A stretch of DNA of 64,000 nt from Nitrobacter sp. NHB1 (GCF_036964665.1 NZ_JBAMDA010000001.1:186001-250000); one strand, 5' to 3'. Counted from the stretch's first letter, positions 36,009 through 45,533 are shown. Notes: a model not told the origin generated them from the sequence alone. Program-made: numbers and translations.

Positions 36009-36806
36009 TCAGACTTTGCGCAGGGCGTAGAAGACCAGCGAACTGCCGGCTTCCCGCTTGAATCGACGGTAGATGCCGACGATCAGCCCGTATACCAGGC
36101 CCGCATAGTATCGCCGCAATCCCGGCAGCAGGAACCAGCGCCCGAATAGCCGTTTTGCAGCGATCGATGGTAGCGCGAAGGGCATCAGAAGATCGTAGAA
36201 CGAGGAAAAGTTCGGCGAAGCGTAGAGCCGTTCGTCATCAACTTGAAATCCGGCTGTGGCAAACAATTCACGCCACTCCGTGCGCGAATGCACGTTGTAG
36301 TGCTGCCAGAAACGGTTATGAAAACTGCCATAGCGGGCTTCCAACCCGTCCGCTCCAATCAGATTGAATACGCGCGCCGGCAATGAGTTGTGCTCGAGGC
36401 GATCCGTTGGAATGGTCAGGAAAAGCTGGCCGTTCGGAGCGAGCAGGCGATGCGCTTCTCTCAGCACCGGCATCAGATCGGGGATGTGCTCGATCACGCT
36501 GTTCGACAGGACGGTATTGAAGGCCTGATCGGGCTTCGGAATTCTATCTCCCGGGCACACCAGCAGCTCATGATAGGCATCCAGCTTTTCCGCGCGCGCG
36601 ACTTCTGCAGGATCGAGGTCGATGCCGGTATCGAGCTTTTCATCGAACAGGATGGCCGCAAAGATTCCGTCGCCGCATCCGATATCCAGGATGGGCCTGA
36701 CGAATTCTTGTTCCTTCAGGATGTCGCACTCCACCGCGCGCTCGACGGCGAGTGCGCCGGGAGCAAGATCGAGATAGCGGCGAAGAAAATTGTTTCTGAA
36801 AATCAC
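36009..36806 (-). CDS. class I SAM-dependent methyltransferase
   Basis: A 265-residue protein with the SAM-binding motif ILDIGCGDGIFAAILFDEKLD (about residues 39-60), the acidic GIDLDPAE, and the motif-IV region NTVLSNSVIEHIPDLMPVLREAHRLLAPNGQL. The C-terminal third has hydrophobic helices (LLMPFALPSIAAKRLFGRWF, YYAGLVYGLIVGIY) that suggest membrane association. It is probably a sugar or lipid-linked-sugar O-methyltransferase in the polysaccharide pathway. It is last of four minus-strand genes, three bases after the aminotransferase gene. Confidence 0.8.
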   Translation of the reverse strand: MIFRNNFLRRYLDLAPGALAVERAVECDILKEQEFVRPILDIGCGDGIFAAILFDEKLDTGIDLDPAEVARAEKLDAYHELLVCPGDRIPKPDQAFNTVLSNSVIEHIPDLMPVLREAHRLLAPNGQLFLTIPTDRLEHNSLPARVFNLIGADGLEARYGSFHNRFWQHYNVHSRTEWRELFATAGFQVDDERLYASPNFSSFYDLLMPFALPSIAAKRLFGRWFLLPGLRRYYAGLVYGLIVGIYRRFKREAGSSLVFYALRKV

Positions 36807-36809
36807 GGC

Positions 36810-37931
36810 TCAACCCGCGTTGTGGACGTGGTGACGAAATCGATCGCAGATGTATCCGATCTGCTGCTCGGTCAGGCCAAAAAAGGTCGGCAGCGAGATG
36901 ACGCCGGCACTTGCAGCCAGCACCCGGGGTAGGTCGGGTGCGTCGTAGGGAGGCATCAAGCTCAGGGCGTAAAAGCCTGGGCGCGTTTCGATACCATCCT
37001 CCAGCATCGCGGCCATGATCCTGTCGCGTCTGGATCGTTGTCGCGACAAATCATCGTCCTCGATCAATGCCGCGATGACCCAGAGAACCGGATCAACGTG
37101 CTGCGAAAAGTGCTGCAGGCGAACTCCGGCACAGGCGTTTAGAGCGTTGCGGTACAGCGCGTGTATGCGGCGGCGATCCGCCATGATGTCATCGAGGTGT
37201 TCCAGTTGCGCACAGCCGATGGCGGCCTGCAGATTGGTCAACCTGAAATTGTAGCCGACCACGTCGTGCCAGTATCTCTTGCCCTGGCGCATGCCGTGAT
37301 CCCGGATCACCCTCATGCGTTGTGCAAGCCCGGCGTCGTTGGTCACGACCAGTCCACCTTCTCCGGTTGTGATCGTTTTGGTCGCGTGGAGACTGAATGT
37401 GCCAACGTTTCCGATCGTGCCGGCACATTTGCCGTCGAAGCGCGAGAAAGCTGCCTCGGCGGCATCTTCGAGCACGACCAGACCATGCGCCTTTGCCCGC
37501 GATGTTATCGCGTCCATTTCGGCGACGTTGCCATACAGATGAACGGGCAACACGGCTTTGGTGCGCGGCGTTGCCAGTCGATCGATTTCATCGGGATCGA
37601 GCAGCCACGATTGTTCATCGATGTCGGCGTAGAGCGGCGTCGCTCCAACGGACAGCACCATGTTTGCGGCGGCCACGAAGGTGAATCCGGGTACGATCAC
37701 CTCGTCGCCAGGGCCGATTCCCAGGCCGCGAAGCGCAAGCTCCACTGCGACCGTGCCGTTGGACACCGCGACGGCTTCGGCAACCTGCATGCGTTCGGCC
37801 GCCACTCGCTCCAGTCGCTGGACGTAGGGACCGCCTGAAATCCACACCGACCGAAGCGCGTCGAGCACCATCGCTTCCTCGTTTCCGAAGAGCTTGGGCT
37901 GTGCCCATGGAATATGAACTGGATTGGTCAT
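36810..37931 (-). CDS. DegT/DnrJ/EryC1-type sugar aminotransferase, perosamine-synthase-like
   Basis: A 373-residue PLP enzyme. Motifs are AVSNGTVAVELALRGLGIGPGDEVIVP, FVAAANMVLSVGATPLYADID, VLEDAAEA, the PLP-lysine segment FSLHATKTITTGEGG and GYNFRLTNLQAAIGCAQLE. The TKTITTGEGG form is typical of GDP-perosamine synthases, and gmd nearby makes the required 4-keto sugar. So the product may be GDP-perosamine, a 4-amino-4,6-dideoxymannose (inference). It overlaps the upstream methyltransferase gene by four bases. Confidence 0.85.
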   Translation of the reverse strand: MTNPVHIPWAQPKLFGNEEAMVLDALRSVWISGGPYVQRLERVAAERMQVAEAVAVSNGTVAVELALRGLGIGPGDEVIVPGFTFVAAANMVLSVGATPLYADIDEQSWLLDPDEIDRLATPRTKAVLPVHLYGNVAEMDAITSRAKAHGLVVLEDAAEAAFSRFDGKCAGTIGNVGTFSLHATKTITTGEGGLVVTNDAGLAQRMRVIRDHGMRQGKRYWHDVVGYNFRLTNLQAAIGCAQLEHLDDIMADRRRIHALYRNALNACAGVRLQHFSQHVDPVLWVIAALIEDDDLSRQRSRRDRIMAAMLEDGIETRPGFYALSLMPPYDAPDLPRVLAASAGVISLPTFFGLTEQQIGYICDRFRHHVHNAG

Positions 37932-39220
37932 CGAACCCCGGAGCGCGTTTCGCCGCGGCTGGAATCGGATGCGTGTCCGACCACTTCGAACTCGGGGAGA
38001 GGGAAAATGAGATGCCCGCCACGTGCCATGAAATCGGCTTCACGTGCGACGAATTCGTCGCGGAAGTGCCATGGCAGTACCAGGAAATAGTCGGCGTCTT
38101 TTCGCGCGTCTTCTTCCGACATGATCGGTATGGCCGTGCCGGGCGTGCGCTGACCCCATTTTGACGGATTGCGATCGGCGCATGCCGTCAGCAGTCGGTG
38201 GTCCAATCCGAAATGCTGTAACAGCACATTGCCTTTCGTCGAGGCGCCATAGACATAGACGCGGTTTCCGCGTGCGACTTCCTGGGAGATGAAATCTTTC
38301 AGACGGGACCCAAGTGCCGCGACGTTAGCACGAAACGTAGCAAACGGCTTGTCGGTGGTGATGCCAAGCGCAGCCTCGCGTTTGCGAAGCGCGTCAAGAA
38401 TCGTTCTGTTTTCCGGGTAGGCGGCGTCGCGATGACAGACCCAAATCTGAAAACTGCCGCCGTTGATATCGTTCAATTTGACGTCGAAGACCCTCAGGTT
38501 CTTGTCGCGCGTCAGTCGCTCGATTTGCGACAGCGCGTAGTATTCAAGGTGCTCGTGACAGATCGTGTCGAACGAGTTCCTGTCGAGCATGTTCGGGAGA
38601 TAGCTTTGTTCGAGCACCCAGATGCCGTCCGGTGCGAGCACCGCGGCGATGTCGCCGACGAAGCTGCCGGGGTCTTCGAGGTCGTAGAACATGGCGATCG
38701 AGGTGATCGCGCGAGCCTTACGGCCGGGCATAAGACGGGCGAATGACCCGGCGTTGAAGAAGCCCGCATGGATATTGAAGTCGTCCGGGTACTGACTGGC
38801 GAACGACCCGGCGATCGGATCGATGCCGGTGTGCATCAGGCCCTTGATCGGATAGCTCTTGAGCAAGGTTCCGTCGTTGCAGCCGATATCGAGAACGACA
38901 TCGCCCGGAGCCAGCGCCGCGCGCTCCGCCACGGCGGTGGTGAGTTGCCCAAGATGATTGCGCATCGTCGCGTTGGTGCCCGACCGGTAGCCGTAGTTGT
39001 TTCCGAACATCTCGGCGACGCGCACCGAATGCCGCAACTGGACCAGCCCGCACTCGCCGCAACGCAAGAGCTCCAGCGGCGCCTTGGGGGGATCGGGTTC
39101 GCCGGCGGCCGGAAAGCGTCCGGTCAAGGCTTGCAGTCCGAGGTCGATCGCACCGTGCAGATCAGCGCTGCCGCAGATCCTGCATTTGGAAATGGCGTGA
39201 AACAGCTCCGGAGTCACCAT
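37928..39220 (-). CDS. class I SAM-dependent methyltransferase, sugar C-methyltransferase type
   Basis: A 430-residue protein with the three-part layout of sugar C-methyltransferases: an N-terminal zinc-binding part with four cysteines (SKCRICGSADL ... LLRCGECGLVQL), a central SAM domain (VVLDIGCNDGTLLKSYPIKG, GIWVLEQSYL, HEHLEYYALSQIE), and a C-terminal domain (VYVYGASTKGNVLLQHFGLD). Relatives put a methyl group on a carbon of a keto-sugar nucleotide. It overlaps both neighbours, so it belongs to the sugar block. The exact sugar is unknown. Confidence 0.85.
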   Translation of the reverse strand: MVTPELFHAISKCRICGSADLHGAIDLGLQALTGRFPAAGEPDPPKAPLELLRCGECGLVQLRHSVRVAEMFGNNYGYRSGTNATMRNHLGQLTTAVAERAALAPGDVVLDIGCNDGTLLKSYPIKGLMHTGIDPIAGSFASQYPDDFNIHAGFFNAGSFARLMPGRKARAITSIAMFYDLEDPGSFVGDIAAVLAPDGIWVLEQSYLPNMLDRNSFDTICHEHLEYYALSQIERLTRDKNLRVFDVKLNDINGGSFQIWVCHRDAAYPENRTILDALRKREAALGITTDKPFATFRANVAALGSRLKDFISQEVARGNRVYVYGASTKGNVLLQHFGLDHRLLTACADRNPSKWGQRTPGTAIPIMSEEDARKDADYFLVLPWHFRDEFVAREADFMARGGHLIFPLPEFEVVGHASDSSRGETRSGVR

Positions 39221-39966
39221 CGGTTGATCGCCCTGAAATACATCAGCCGCACCACCTCGCGCGTGTAGCGCATGAATATCGACATAAAACGCGTCTTGCT
39301 ACCCCCGGCTGCCCGCTCGCCATAGAAGACCGGTACCTGTACGTGAGTTAGCCCCGCCCGTTGGGACAGCAGCAAGAGGCGGAAAAAGTAATCTCCGTAG
39401 CCCCAGAAAATCTTGTCGAAATCGAGCTTGAACAGCGCGGTTCGCCGGACCGCGAACAGGCCGCTCAGGTTGTCATCCATGCGCGTGCCGAGCGAAATGC
39501 GCATGAAGATGTTGTAGAGATAACTCAGGAAATATCGTAGCCGGTTCGGCATTCCGCCGCCAAAGATGAACCGCGAGCCGATGCCGAGATCGACCAGCTT
39601 GGCCACCTCGGAAATCAGCACGGCGTCTTTCGGCTGATGGTTGAAATCCGTATCCATGACGAGGACGACGGCGCCGTGCGATTTCTCGATACCTTCACGA
39701 ATCGAAAGCGCGAGCCCGGGATTGCTGCTGCGCTCGATAACGACGACACCGCTGTCATCGGCGAACGCCGATCGCGCAGCCATGGCGGTGCCATCCGGAC
39801 TTTTGTCGTCGACCACCAGGATTTCGTATCGGGCATCGATACGTTTGAATTCCTGACGCAACTCTTCGACGAGCGGAACGATGTTGTCGCGCTCCTGGAA
39901 CGTCGGCAGGATCACGCTGACATCGGGCCGGCCAGACGGGTCGTGGGGTTCGGTCAATGGCATCAC
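39214..39966 (-). CDS. family 2 glycosyltransferase, polyprenyl-phosphate-mannose-synthase-like
   Basis: A 250-residue GT-A enzyme with VSVILPTFQERDNIVPLVEEL, EILVVDDKSPDGTAMAA (nucleotide-binding DD) and GAVVLVMDTDFNHQPKDAV (metal-binding DxD). The C-terminal RFMSIFMRYTREVVRLMYF is amphipathic or membrane-associated. This pattern is closest to dolichol/polyprenyl-phosphate sugar transferases, which make a lipid-linked sugar for transfer outside the membrane. It is the first gene of the minus-strand block and overlaps the next by seven bases. Confidence 0.85.
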   Translation of the reverse strand: MMPLTEPHDPSGRPDVSVILPTFQERDNIVPLVEELRQEFKRIDARYEILVVDDKSPDGTAMAARSAFADDSGVVVIERSSNPGLALSIREGIEKSHGAVVLVMDTDFNHQPKDAVLISEVAKLVDLGIGSRFIFGGGMPNRLRYFLSYLYNIFMRISLGTRMDDNLSGLFAVRRTALFKLDFDKIFWGYGDYFFRLLLLSQRAGLTHVQVPVFYGERAAGGSKTRFMSIFMRYTREVVRLMYFRAINRW

Positions 39967-40281
39967 TTGGGCTCTCGGGACGGCCTTGCCGACGAAACGA
40001 GAATATCTCGGCGCTGAATGCTTTGTCGGCCGGGTTGATCGATCATTAGCGCGACCCTGTCAACGGGCCCTAGTTTGTCTGCGCGACGTATCAGGCTGTC
40101 CAACATATTGCTATCCTTGGCATATTGGCGCCTTACTCGGAGTTCGTATCCAAGCAGAGTGGGGCAGAAGCGGCGGACATTGCGGACGCCCTACTTTGAT
40201 GTCAGAAACCGGCAAGTGCTGCGCCGCTCGGCTCACACTTGCCCAGACGGGCGATCAAATCCTCGCAGCGGAAACCCACCA
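39967..40281. other. divergent promoter region in the polysaccharide locus
   Basis: These 315 bases separate divergent genes and should hold both promoters. The frame of the rightward membrane protein is open back to 40075, so its true start may be earlier. I see no clear repeat or RNA gene. Confidence 0.4.
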
Positions 40282-42132
40282 ATGCCGACCTGGCGCTCGG
40301 TCATCATCTACCTGTTTGCCTCGCTTCTGGTCTCGGCCATCTTCCATTCCAACCTGCTGGCGCGGCTTGCCGTCGACAGTCCGCAGAAGGTCGGCGTCCC
40401 GCTGGCGAGTTCGCGGACCGACGCGAGCGATAACTACGTCTACTTCGACCTGATCAAGCAGGGCGCCCAGGCGTGCAACACCGCAGCCTATCCGGCGGCC
40501 ACGAGGATCGAGGGCAACCCTCTCGCCTGCACGTATATCGGCGGCGTGCTTGTCGGCAACGTTCTGTGGCGCTTGTCTCATGCCGTTACGACCTCGGAGC
40601 GAGCGGCGGTTTCATTGCTGCTGATTCTCTGCACCGGACTTCTGGCGATGTCGCTGATCCTGGCGTTCGGTGCGATTCTGGATCGGCAGTTCGGCCTTGC
40701 GTCATCGTTGGCGCTTGCCGGAATATCGCTGTTCCTGCTCGATAACTTCAGCCTCAGCTTTTACTCCCGTTCCCTGCAACTGAATTTCCGGGAGGTCCTC
40801 GGTCTCGAACCCGGCTTTGCCCGGCTTCTCAACCCTTCAATTTTCTGGTCGCTCGGGCTTCTGACGCTTGCCTGCGTGCTTCTGGCCATGCGTCAGCGCA
40901 GCCGCGTTCTCGCCGGACTCGGATGTGCCGCCGCCGCCGCTTGCGCAACCGCGGGGCTTGCCGTGACGGCGTCGCTGATCGGCGGGTTAGCGCTCTTTCT
41001 CGCTCTTGAGTTCTTGATGAGGCGGCAGCTCGATTGGCGGGTATTTTGCGTGGCCGCAGTGCTGGCCATCGGGGCGGCCTATACCTTGTTCGAGTTTTCG
41101 GTGTTCCACAAAACCCGGCTCGGCGCGAATATGCACCATGGCGAATTCACGAGGGTGCGCATCAACTTCTACTTTATCTGGCTGCTGGTGCCTGTCGTCA
41201 TCGGCACGATCGGCGTTGGTGGGCGCGAGCAAAACTTGCTTATGAAATGCCTGCTGTTGTCGGCCGCTATTATTGGAATGTTTTGCGATTCCGTCGAGTT
41301 GGGTTCACGATTGTGGCTGCGCGGCTCTTGCATCTTTGCCTTTCTGGCAAGCGCTGCTTGGCTGTGGAATCTTGGTGAACGCTACGCCGGTCCGCTGGTC
41401 GGCAGCTTGTTCCGTTGGCGAGAGCGGTGGAATAACAGTCTCCGGTCTGCGTTCTCCGCCGTCGCGGTCGCCGTCATTCTGTTCGGGGCGATGCAAATCG
41501 TTCGTCCCTTCGACCTGGACCAGCCGCGCGGGTTCATCGATCGCGACAAGTATGAGACCCTGACGTGGCTCGAACAGCATACGCCCTCCAATGCGGTGAT
41601 CGCTTCCACCAGTATCGAAGACAGTTTTCTGATTGGCTTCTACACCCAGGGAAAGCCCTATGTTCCCCTCTACGGGCTTTCGATTCTGCCGCAGTCCGAA
41701 TTGGTCAAACGCTACTTCAGGACCGTCGGAGAGGTCGAGGAGGGATCGGCGTTCTTTGACAAGCTGTCCATGATAACGCCGAAGGCGCTGGCAGCATTCA
41801 ATGGCGCACTGACGGGGGGATTGAAGCGGCCGTTCGACGAGACAGCCTACCAGGCTTTTGCGTTCTACCTGATGCTGCTTTACTATCCATATACTACCGA
41901 AAGTCGCACCATCTTCTCGGCGAACGCGCCGACCGCCGGATTCATCGACTGGCTTGGCCGCATGCGGGACGAGTCGCATCGGGAGTGCGCGCGCTTCGAT
42001 TATTTTGTCATCCGCGCTTCGGAGCATCTGATCGACGTCGGCCGATACGAAACGTTGTACCGGAATGCCGACTATGCGGTACTTCGTCAAAAAGCCTCGA
42101 ACGGCGGCAATCTCGCAGTCGCATGTCCTTAA
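40282..42132 (+). CDS. large polytopic membrane protein, possible lipid-linked-sugar glycosyltransferase
   Basis: About 616 residues with roughly ten membrane segments (VIIYLFASLLVSAIFHSNLL, SVLLILCTGLLAM-like, SLGLLTLACVLLAM, GGLALFLALEFLM, FFYFIWLLVPVVIGTIG-like) and a soluble C-terminal half. An early NYVYFDLIKQGAQACN loop contains acidic and aromatic residues, as in GT-C-type enzymes. I do not recognise a named family. The gene overlaps no neighbour upstream. With the glycosyltransferase across the divergent region, a role in adding a sugar from a polyprenyl-phosphate donor is possible. Confidence 0.65.
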   Translation: MPTWRSVIIYLFASLLVSAIFHSNLLARLAVDSPQKVGVPLASSRTDASDNYVYFDLIKQGAQACNTAAYPAATRIEGNPLACTYIGGVLVGNVLWRLSHAVTTSERAAVSLLLILCTGLLAMSLILAFGAILDRQFGLASSLALAGISLFLLDNFSLSFYSRSLQLNFREVLGLEPGFARLLNPSIFWSLGLLTLACVLLAMRQRSRVLAGLGCAAAAACATAGLAVTASLIGGLALFLALEFLMRRQLDWRVFCVAAVLAIGAAYTLFEFSVFHKTRLGANMHHGEFTRVRINFYFIWLLVPVVIGTIGVGGREQNLLMKCLLLSAAIIGMFCDSVELGSRLWLRGSCIFAFLASAAWLWNLGERYAGPLVGSLFRWRERWNNSLRSAFSAVAVAVILFGAMQIVRPFDLDQPRGFIDRDKYETLTWLEQHTPSNAVIASTSIEDSFLIGFYTQGKPYVPLYGLSILPQSELVKRYFRTVGEVEEGSAFFDKLSMITPKALAAFNGALTGGLKRPFDETAYQAFAFYLMLLYYPYTTESRTIFSANAPTAGFIDWLGRMRDESHRECARFDYFVIRASEHLIDVGRYETLYRNADYAVLRQKASNGGNLAVACP

Positions 42133-42157
42133 ACCGGGCCGGAATGTCGATCAGCCG

Positions 42158-43156
42158 ATGACAGCGACGACAAAGCATATGCGTCAGATCCTTGCGTTGG
42201 CCATCAAGGTGGCGGTTTCGATCGCGCTGCTCTTTCTTGCGCTGCGGAAGGTGGATTTTTCGGCCATCGTGGAGCGGATCGATCTGACCACGCTGTGGTG
42301 GCTGATCTTCGCCGTCGTCGCCGTGGTGTCGCAGGTCTTCTTCGGCGCCGTGCGCTGGCGCGAGATCGCACAGGTTTGCGGCGCGCCGCTGACCGTATGG
42401 CAGGCTTTCCGTTTGAACATGATTGCGGCGTTCTTCAACCAGGCGCTGCCGTCTTCGATCGGCGGCGATGCCACGCGCGTGTGGTTCGTCGGCCGTAGTG
42501 GCGTGGGCTGGCGTGCGGCCGGCTACTCGGTTCTGATCGATCGCGCGATCGGACTTACGGTGCTCGCGTTCCTCGTGGTTGCCAGCTTGCCCTGGAGTCT
42601 GAGGCTGATCGCAGATCCGCAAGGTCGCATCGCGCTGCTGCTGGTCGACGCCGCGGCGATCGGAGGAGGAGCCAGCTTTCTGCTGCTGGGAACGCTGCGG
42701 TGGCGGTGGCTCGCCCGCTGGCAAATTGTGCGGCATGCCCAGGCGTGCTCCGAAATCGCCGGCCAGTTGATGGTCAGCCGCGTTCACGTCCTGCCGCTCA
42801 TCGTTCTGTCCCTGCTGGTCAACGTGCTGAATGCGGTGATCGCATGGGCGGTCGTTCGATCGATCGGAGCAGGCGGATCCTTCGCGCAAATCTTTCTGCT
42901 GATCCCGCCGGTCATGCTGGTGACGACGCTGCCGATCTCGATTGCCGGCTGGGGGCTGCGCGAGGCGACGATGGCCCTAGCCTTTGGCTATGCCGCCCTG
43001 CGGCCCGAGGACGGCGTCAGCGCCTCGCTACTGTTCGGGGTCGTGAATTTCGTTGCCGGTGCCCTCGGCGGGCTGATCTGGATCCTGAACCCGAAGCCGG
43101 CCGAGACGGGAATTTCAGAGGAAGTCACAGCGGACAGGTTACCGGACCAGATATAA
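42158..43156 (+). CDS. lysylphosphatidylglycerol-synthase-TM/AglD-like membrane protein
   Basis: A 332-residue protein with about eight membrane helices and the pattern of the UPF0104/LPG_synthase_TM family: LFLALRKVDFSAIVERID, LNMIAAFFNQALPSSIGGDATRVW, YSVLIDRAIGL, LPISIAGWGLREATMALAFG. Such proteins occur in polysaccharide and glycolipid loci as flippase-like or accessory proteins. The start may be 42158 or the ATG seven codons on. Its stop abuts a truncated IS66 gene, and the last 247 bases recur at 50701-50881 in shortened form. Confidence 0.85.
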   Translation: MTATTKHMRQILALAIKVAVSIALLFLALRKVDFSAIVERIDLTTLWWLIFAVVAVVSQVFFGAVRWREIAQVCGAPLTVWQAFRLNMIAAFFNQALPSSIGGDATRVWFVGRSGVGWRAAGYSVLIDRAIGLTVLAFLVVASLPWSLRLIADPQGRIALLLVDAAAIGGGASFLLLGTLRWRWLARWQIVRHAQACSEIAGQLMVSRVHVLPLIVLSLLVNVLNAVIAWAVVRSIGAGGSFAQIFLLIPPVMLVTTLPISIAGWGLREATMALAFGYAALRPEDGVSASLLFGVVNFVAGALGGLIWILNPKPAETGISEEVTADRLPDQI

Positions 43157-43157
43157 C

Positions 43158-43727
43158 TGCTGGGCCCACGTGCGCCGGCGCTTCTACGAGCTTGCCGTCG
43201 CCGGTCCGGCGCCGATCGCCAGCGAGGCGCTCAAACGCATTGTCGATCTTTATGCCGTCGAGACCCAATGCCGGGGCCGCTGCGCCGATGAGCGGCGCGC
43301 GCTTCGGCAGGAGAAGAGCCACCCCATCCTGGAAGCCCTCGAACCCTGGCTGCGTGCCAAGCTCGACCTGATCAGCCAGAAGGCCAAACTCGCCGAGGCT
43401 ATCCGCTACGCGCTGTCGTACTGGGAGGGGCTCACGCGATACCTCAATGACGGCCGCATCGAGATCGACAGCAACATAGTCGAACGCTCAATCCGACCGA
43501 TTGCGCTCAACCGCAAAAACGCGTTGTTCGCCGGCTCCGACGGAGGCGCCGAGCATTGGGCCACCGTCGCGTCCCTGATCGAGACCTGCAAGCTTTGCAG
43601 CATCGAACCGCATAACTATCTGGCCGACGTCATCACCAGGATCGTCAACGGCCATCCCAACAGCCAGATCAACGACCTGCTGCCTTGGGCCTATACCGCT
43701 GCGATGAATACCAGGGAAGTGGCCTGA
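43158..43727 (+). pseudogene. IS66-family transposase, 3' fragment
   Basis: The open frame begins directly after the preceding gene's stop with CWAHVRRRFYELAVAG and continues through GLTRYLNDGRIEIDSNIVER, SIRPIALNRKNALFAGSDGG and LPWAYTAAMNT, the well-known C-terminal half of IS66 TnpC. The N-terminal half, tnpA and tnpB are absent and no IS end is present at the left junction. So this is a recombination or deletion remnant, not a clean insertion. Confidence 0.85.
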
Positions 43728-43925
43728 AAACACCGCTTACCGACATGGCAGCCTGGCTTGGGCGTGTGCCTCGCGAGTACTTGACCGGAGGCAAGACGAC
43801 ACGACTCGGCATTAGCAAGAGAGGGAGTTCGTACCTGCGACGCGTCCTTGTCCATGGCGCCCGGTCGTGCCTGCTCCACCTCGATCGGTCACGCGACTGG
43901 CTCGGAACGTGGATCAAGTATCCGC
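43728..43925 (+). pseudogene. IS110/IS116-type transposase, 3' fragment
   Basis: In a different frame from the IS66 piece, MAAWLGRVPREYLTGGKTTR, LGISKRGSSYLRRVLVHGAR and SCLLHLDRSRDWLGTWI match the C-terminal part of IS110-family transposases. The N-terminal catalytic half is missing and the match stops at about 43,925, where the sequence changes character. It is a truncated relic joined to the IS66 relic. Confidence 0.75.
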
Positions 43926-44036
43926 TTATGGGGAAGCCCGACGGTCACAGCGTCCTGACCGCTTCCGTTTCTTGGCGGTCCTGTTGTGAGCAAGAGGCCG
44001 CGGCGAGGCCGTTGCTTCCTTGCGCAACTTCTAATC
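43926..44036. other. junction sequence between IS relics and the low-G+C genes
   Basis: No feature was recognised in this short stretch. It marks the change from high-G+C IS remains to the lower-G+C glycan gene pair. Confidence 0.4.
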
Positions 44037-45533
44037 TCACGAACTGGAAAGGCCGAGACTTGTTACGGGTTTCGAAACTTGACCTAATCCATTTCGGGAG
44101 CTTGTGACTTCCTTTGCCATCGTGGCGAAGCGCTCGAAAGATTTTCCATCAGCAACTCCCCAATACTTCATCACGGTTCTTTGTTGCTGCGCGAGGTGTT
44201 GCGCAAAGGCAGGATCCTCAAAAAATCTATTCAGGCATTCCCTGAATTCTTGAACGTTTTCGATTGTTAGCACACCAGGCGCGGTGTCGAAGTCAGTATA
44301 TCTGTAGCGAAAAACGTCATAGTTCAGCACAGGAATACCGCAGGAAATCGCCCATCGGATGGTCGCGGAAATCGAGGCCACGTAAAGATCGCATAAGGGA
44401 ATAAGATCAGCGGTGGGATCGGCCACGACCCTTATATGTTCGCTTTCAAGTGAAACCAGCTGGCCAACAGGAATGCGAGGATGCGGCCGGACTAAAATAT
44501 TTGCGTGTTCCGCAATCAGCTCCAGGCTGCTTTTCCACGCATCAATAAGCGCACCATAACTTGCAAACTCGAAGCCGCTTGTGTCGGTACTACGATATTG
44601 ATCGGGCGGGAATCCACAGACGACCAATGGTCGGCCAGGTCTTAGCTTGTGCTTTGTAACAAGTTCCGCTTTCAACCGATTCTTTTCGTTCTCGTCAAGG
44701 TGAGCAATGCCGCTAGTGACGTCTCCGACGATCCAAAGTTGATCATCAAGAAACCCCAGGTGGAGATACAGATCACGCTGAGCCGGGCTTTCCAATGCGA
44801 TCGCTACATTCTCGCCTCTGTTCAAAATCCACGGCGCCGGGGTTGATAGACCTAACAACTCGGTAGTTATTGCGGTGAGCGCCGGCAATCTTATCAATCT
44901 GGTGCCTTCGTATTCGAAACACCAATGAGGATAGGCTCTAAGTAAGGCTTTGGCGAGAAATGAACTCGCGCGGTAAGATCGTTCGTTTCTAAGAATCTGA
45001 GCAGGCTCCGCGGGATTCGGGATGGTGTAGGGTATGATTATGGTCGGGATCCCCATGAGCCGCGCGCTCCCAGCGAAGATTGCGGTTAGATTTCCTACGT
45101 TGAGTTCGCCCATGACCAGGAAATCCGGCGCAACCCTTGCCAAGAACTTTTTGACCTTCCTGGCCATGAGTACGGACCGCACAGCTGGTGCGAGGTCCCG
45201 TCCCATTTTGGTCGAGCGAAAAAACATGCCCGCGCCAACGCGGAACATCTTAACGAAGATCCAAAGCAGCACTAGCGGTGCTCCGATCCAACGAAAGAGC
45301 GAATTTCGGCTACGAGACGCTCGTTTCCTCAACATCGAATTGAGCAGACCAGAAAACAAGCTTGCATAACTATACATTTCATAGTTACGGGTCGTCTCAT
45401 CTATGTGCCTCTCATCGAGACACATCATAACGATATGTGCGTTGAGATGCAGTCGCAAAGCTTCGGCGGCGACCTTGCAATGAGAAAAGGTTGCAGCAGA
45501 ATCGACGTAAAAAAAAACTCTATTGGGCTTCAT
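44037..45533 (-). CDS. putative glycosyltransferase/surface-polysaccharide protein
   Basis: A 498-residue protein that looks like a two-Rossmann GT-B enzyme: an N-terminal VFFYVDSAATFSHCKVAAEAL, FLVMGELNVGNLTAIFAGSA, and a C-terminal half with PLVVCGFPPDQYRS, ILVRPHPRIPVGQL, DLIPLCDLYVASISATIRWA and SCGIPVLNYD. The PHPR and ATIRWAISCGIPV segments resemble CDP-glycerol/capsule-type transferases and UDP-GlcNAc-2-epimerase-like folds. I cannot name the reaction. The ATG at 45533 is preferred because a decayed upstream copy of the 5' end starts at the same ATGAAG. Base composition is lower in G+C than in the surrounding genes. Confidence 0.7.
   Translation of the reverse strand: MKPNRVFFYVDSAATFSHCKVAAEALRLHLNAHIVMMCLDERHIDETTRNYEMYSYASLFSGLLNSMLRKRASRSRNSLFRWIGAPLVLLWIFVKMFRVGAGMFFRSTKMGRDLAPAVRSVLMARKVKKFLARVAPDFLVMGELNVGNLTAIFAGSARLMGIPTIIIPYTIPNPAEPAQILRNERSYRASSFLAKALLRAYPHWCFEYEGTRLIRLPALTAITTELLGLSTPAPWILNRGENVAIALESPAQRDLYLHLGFLDDQLWIVGDVTSGIAHLDENEKNRLKAELVTKHKLRPGRPLVVCGFPPDQYRSTDTSGFEFASYGALIDAWKSSLELIAEHANILVRPHPRIPVGQLVSLESEHIRVVADPTADLIPLCDLYVASISATIRWAISCGIPVLNYDVFRYRYTDFDTAPGVLTIENVQEFRECLNRFFEDPAFAQHLAQQQRTVMKYWGVADGKSFERFATMAKEVTSSRNGLGQVSKPVTSLGLSSS

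Noticed and set aside
43158-43925. A single intact transposon at the left edge of the island
   Set aside because: The IS66 and IS110 pieces are both missing their N-terminal halves and have no terminal repeats, so they are relics, not one element.
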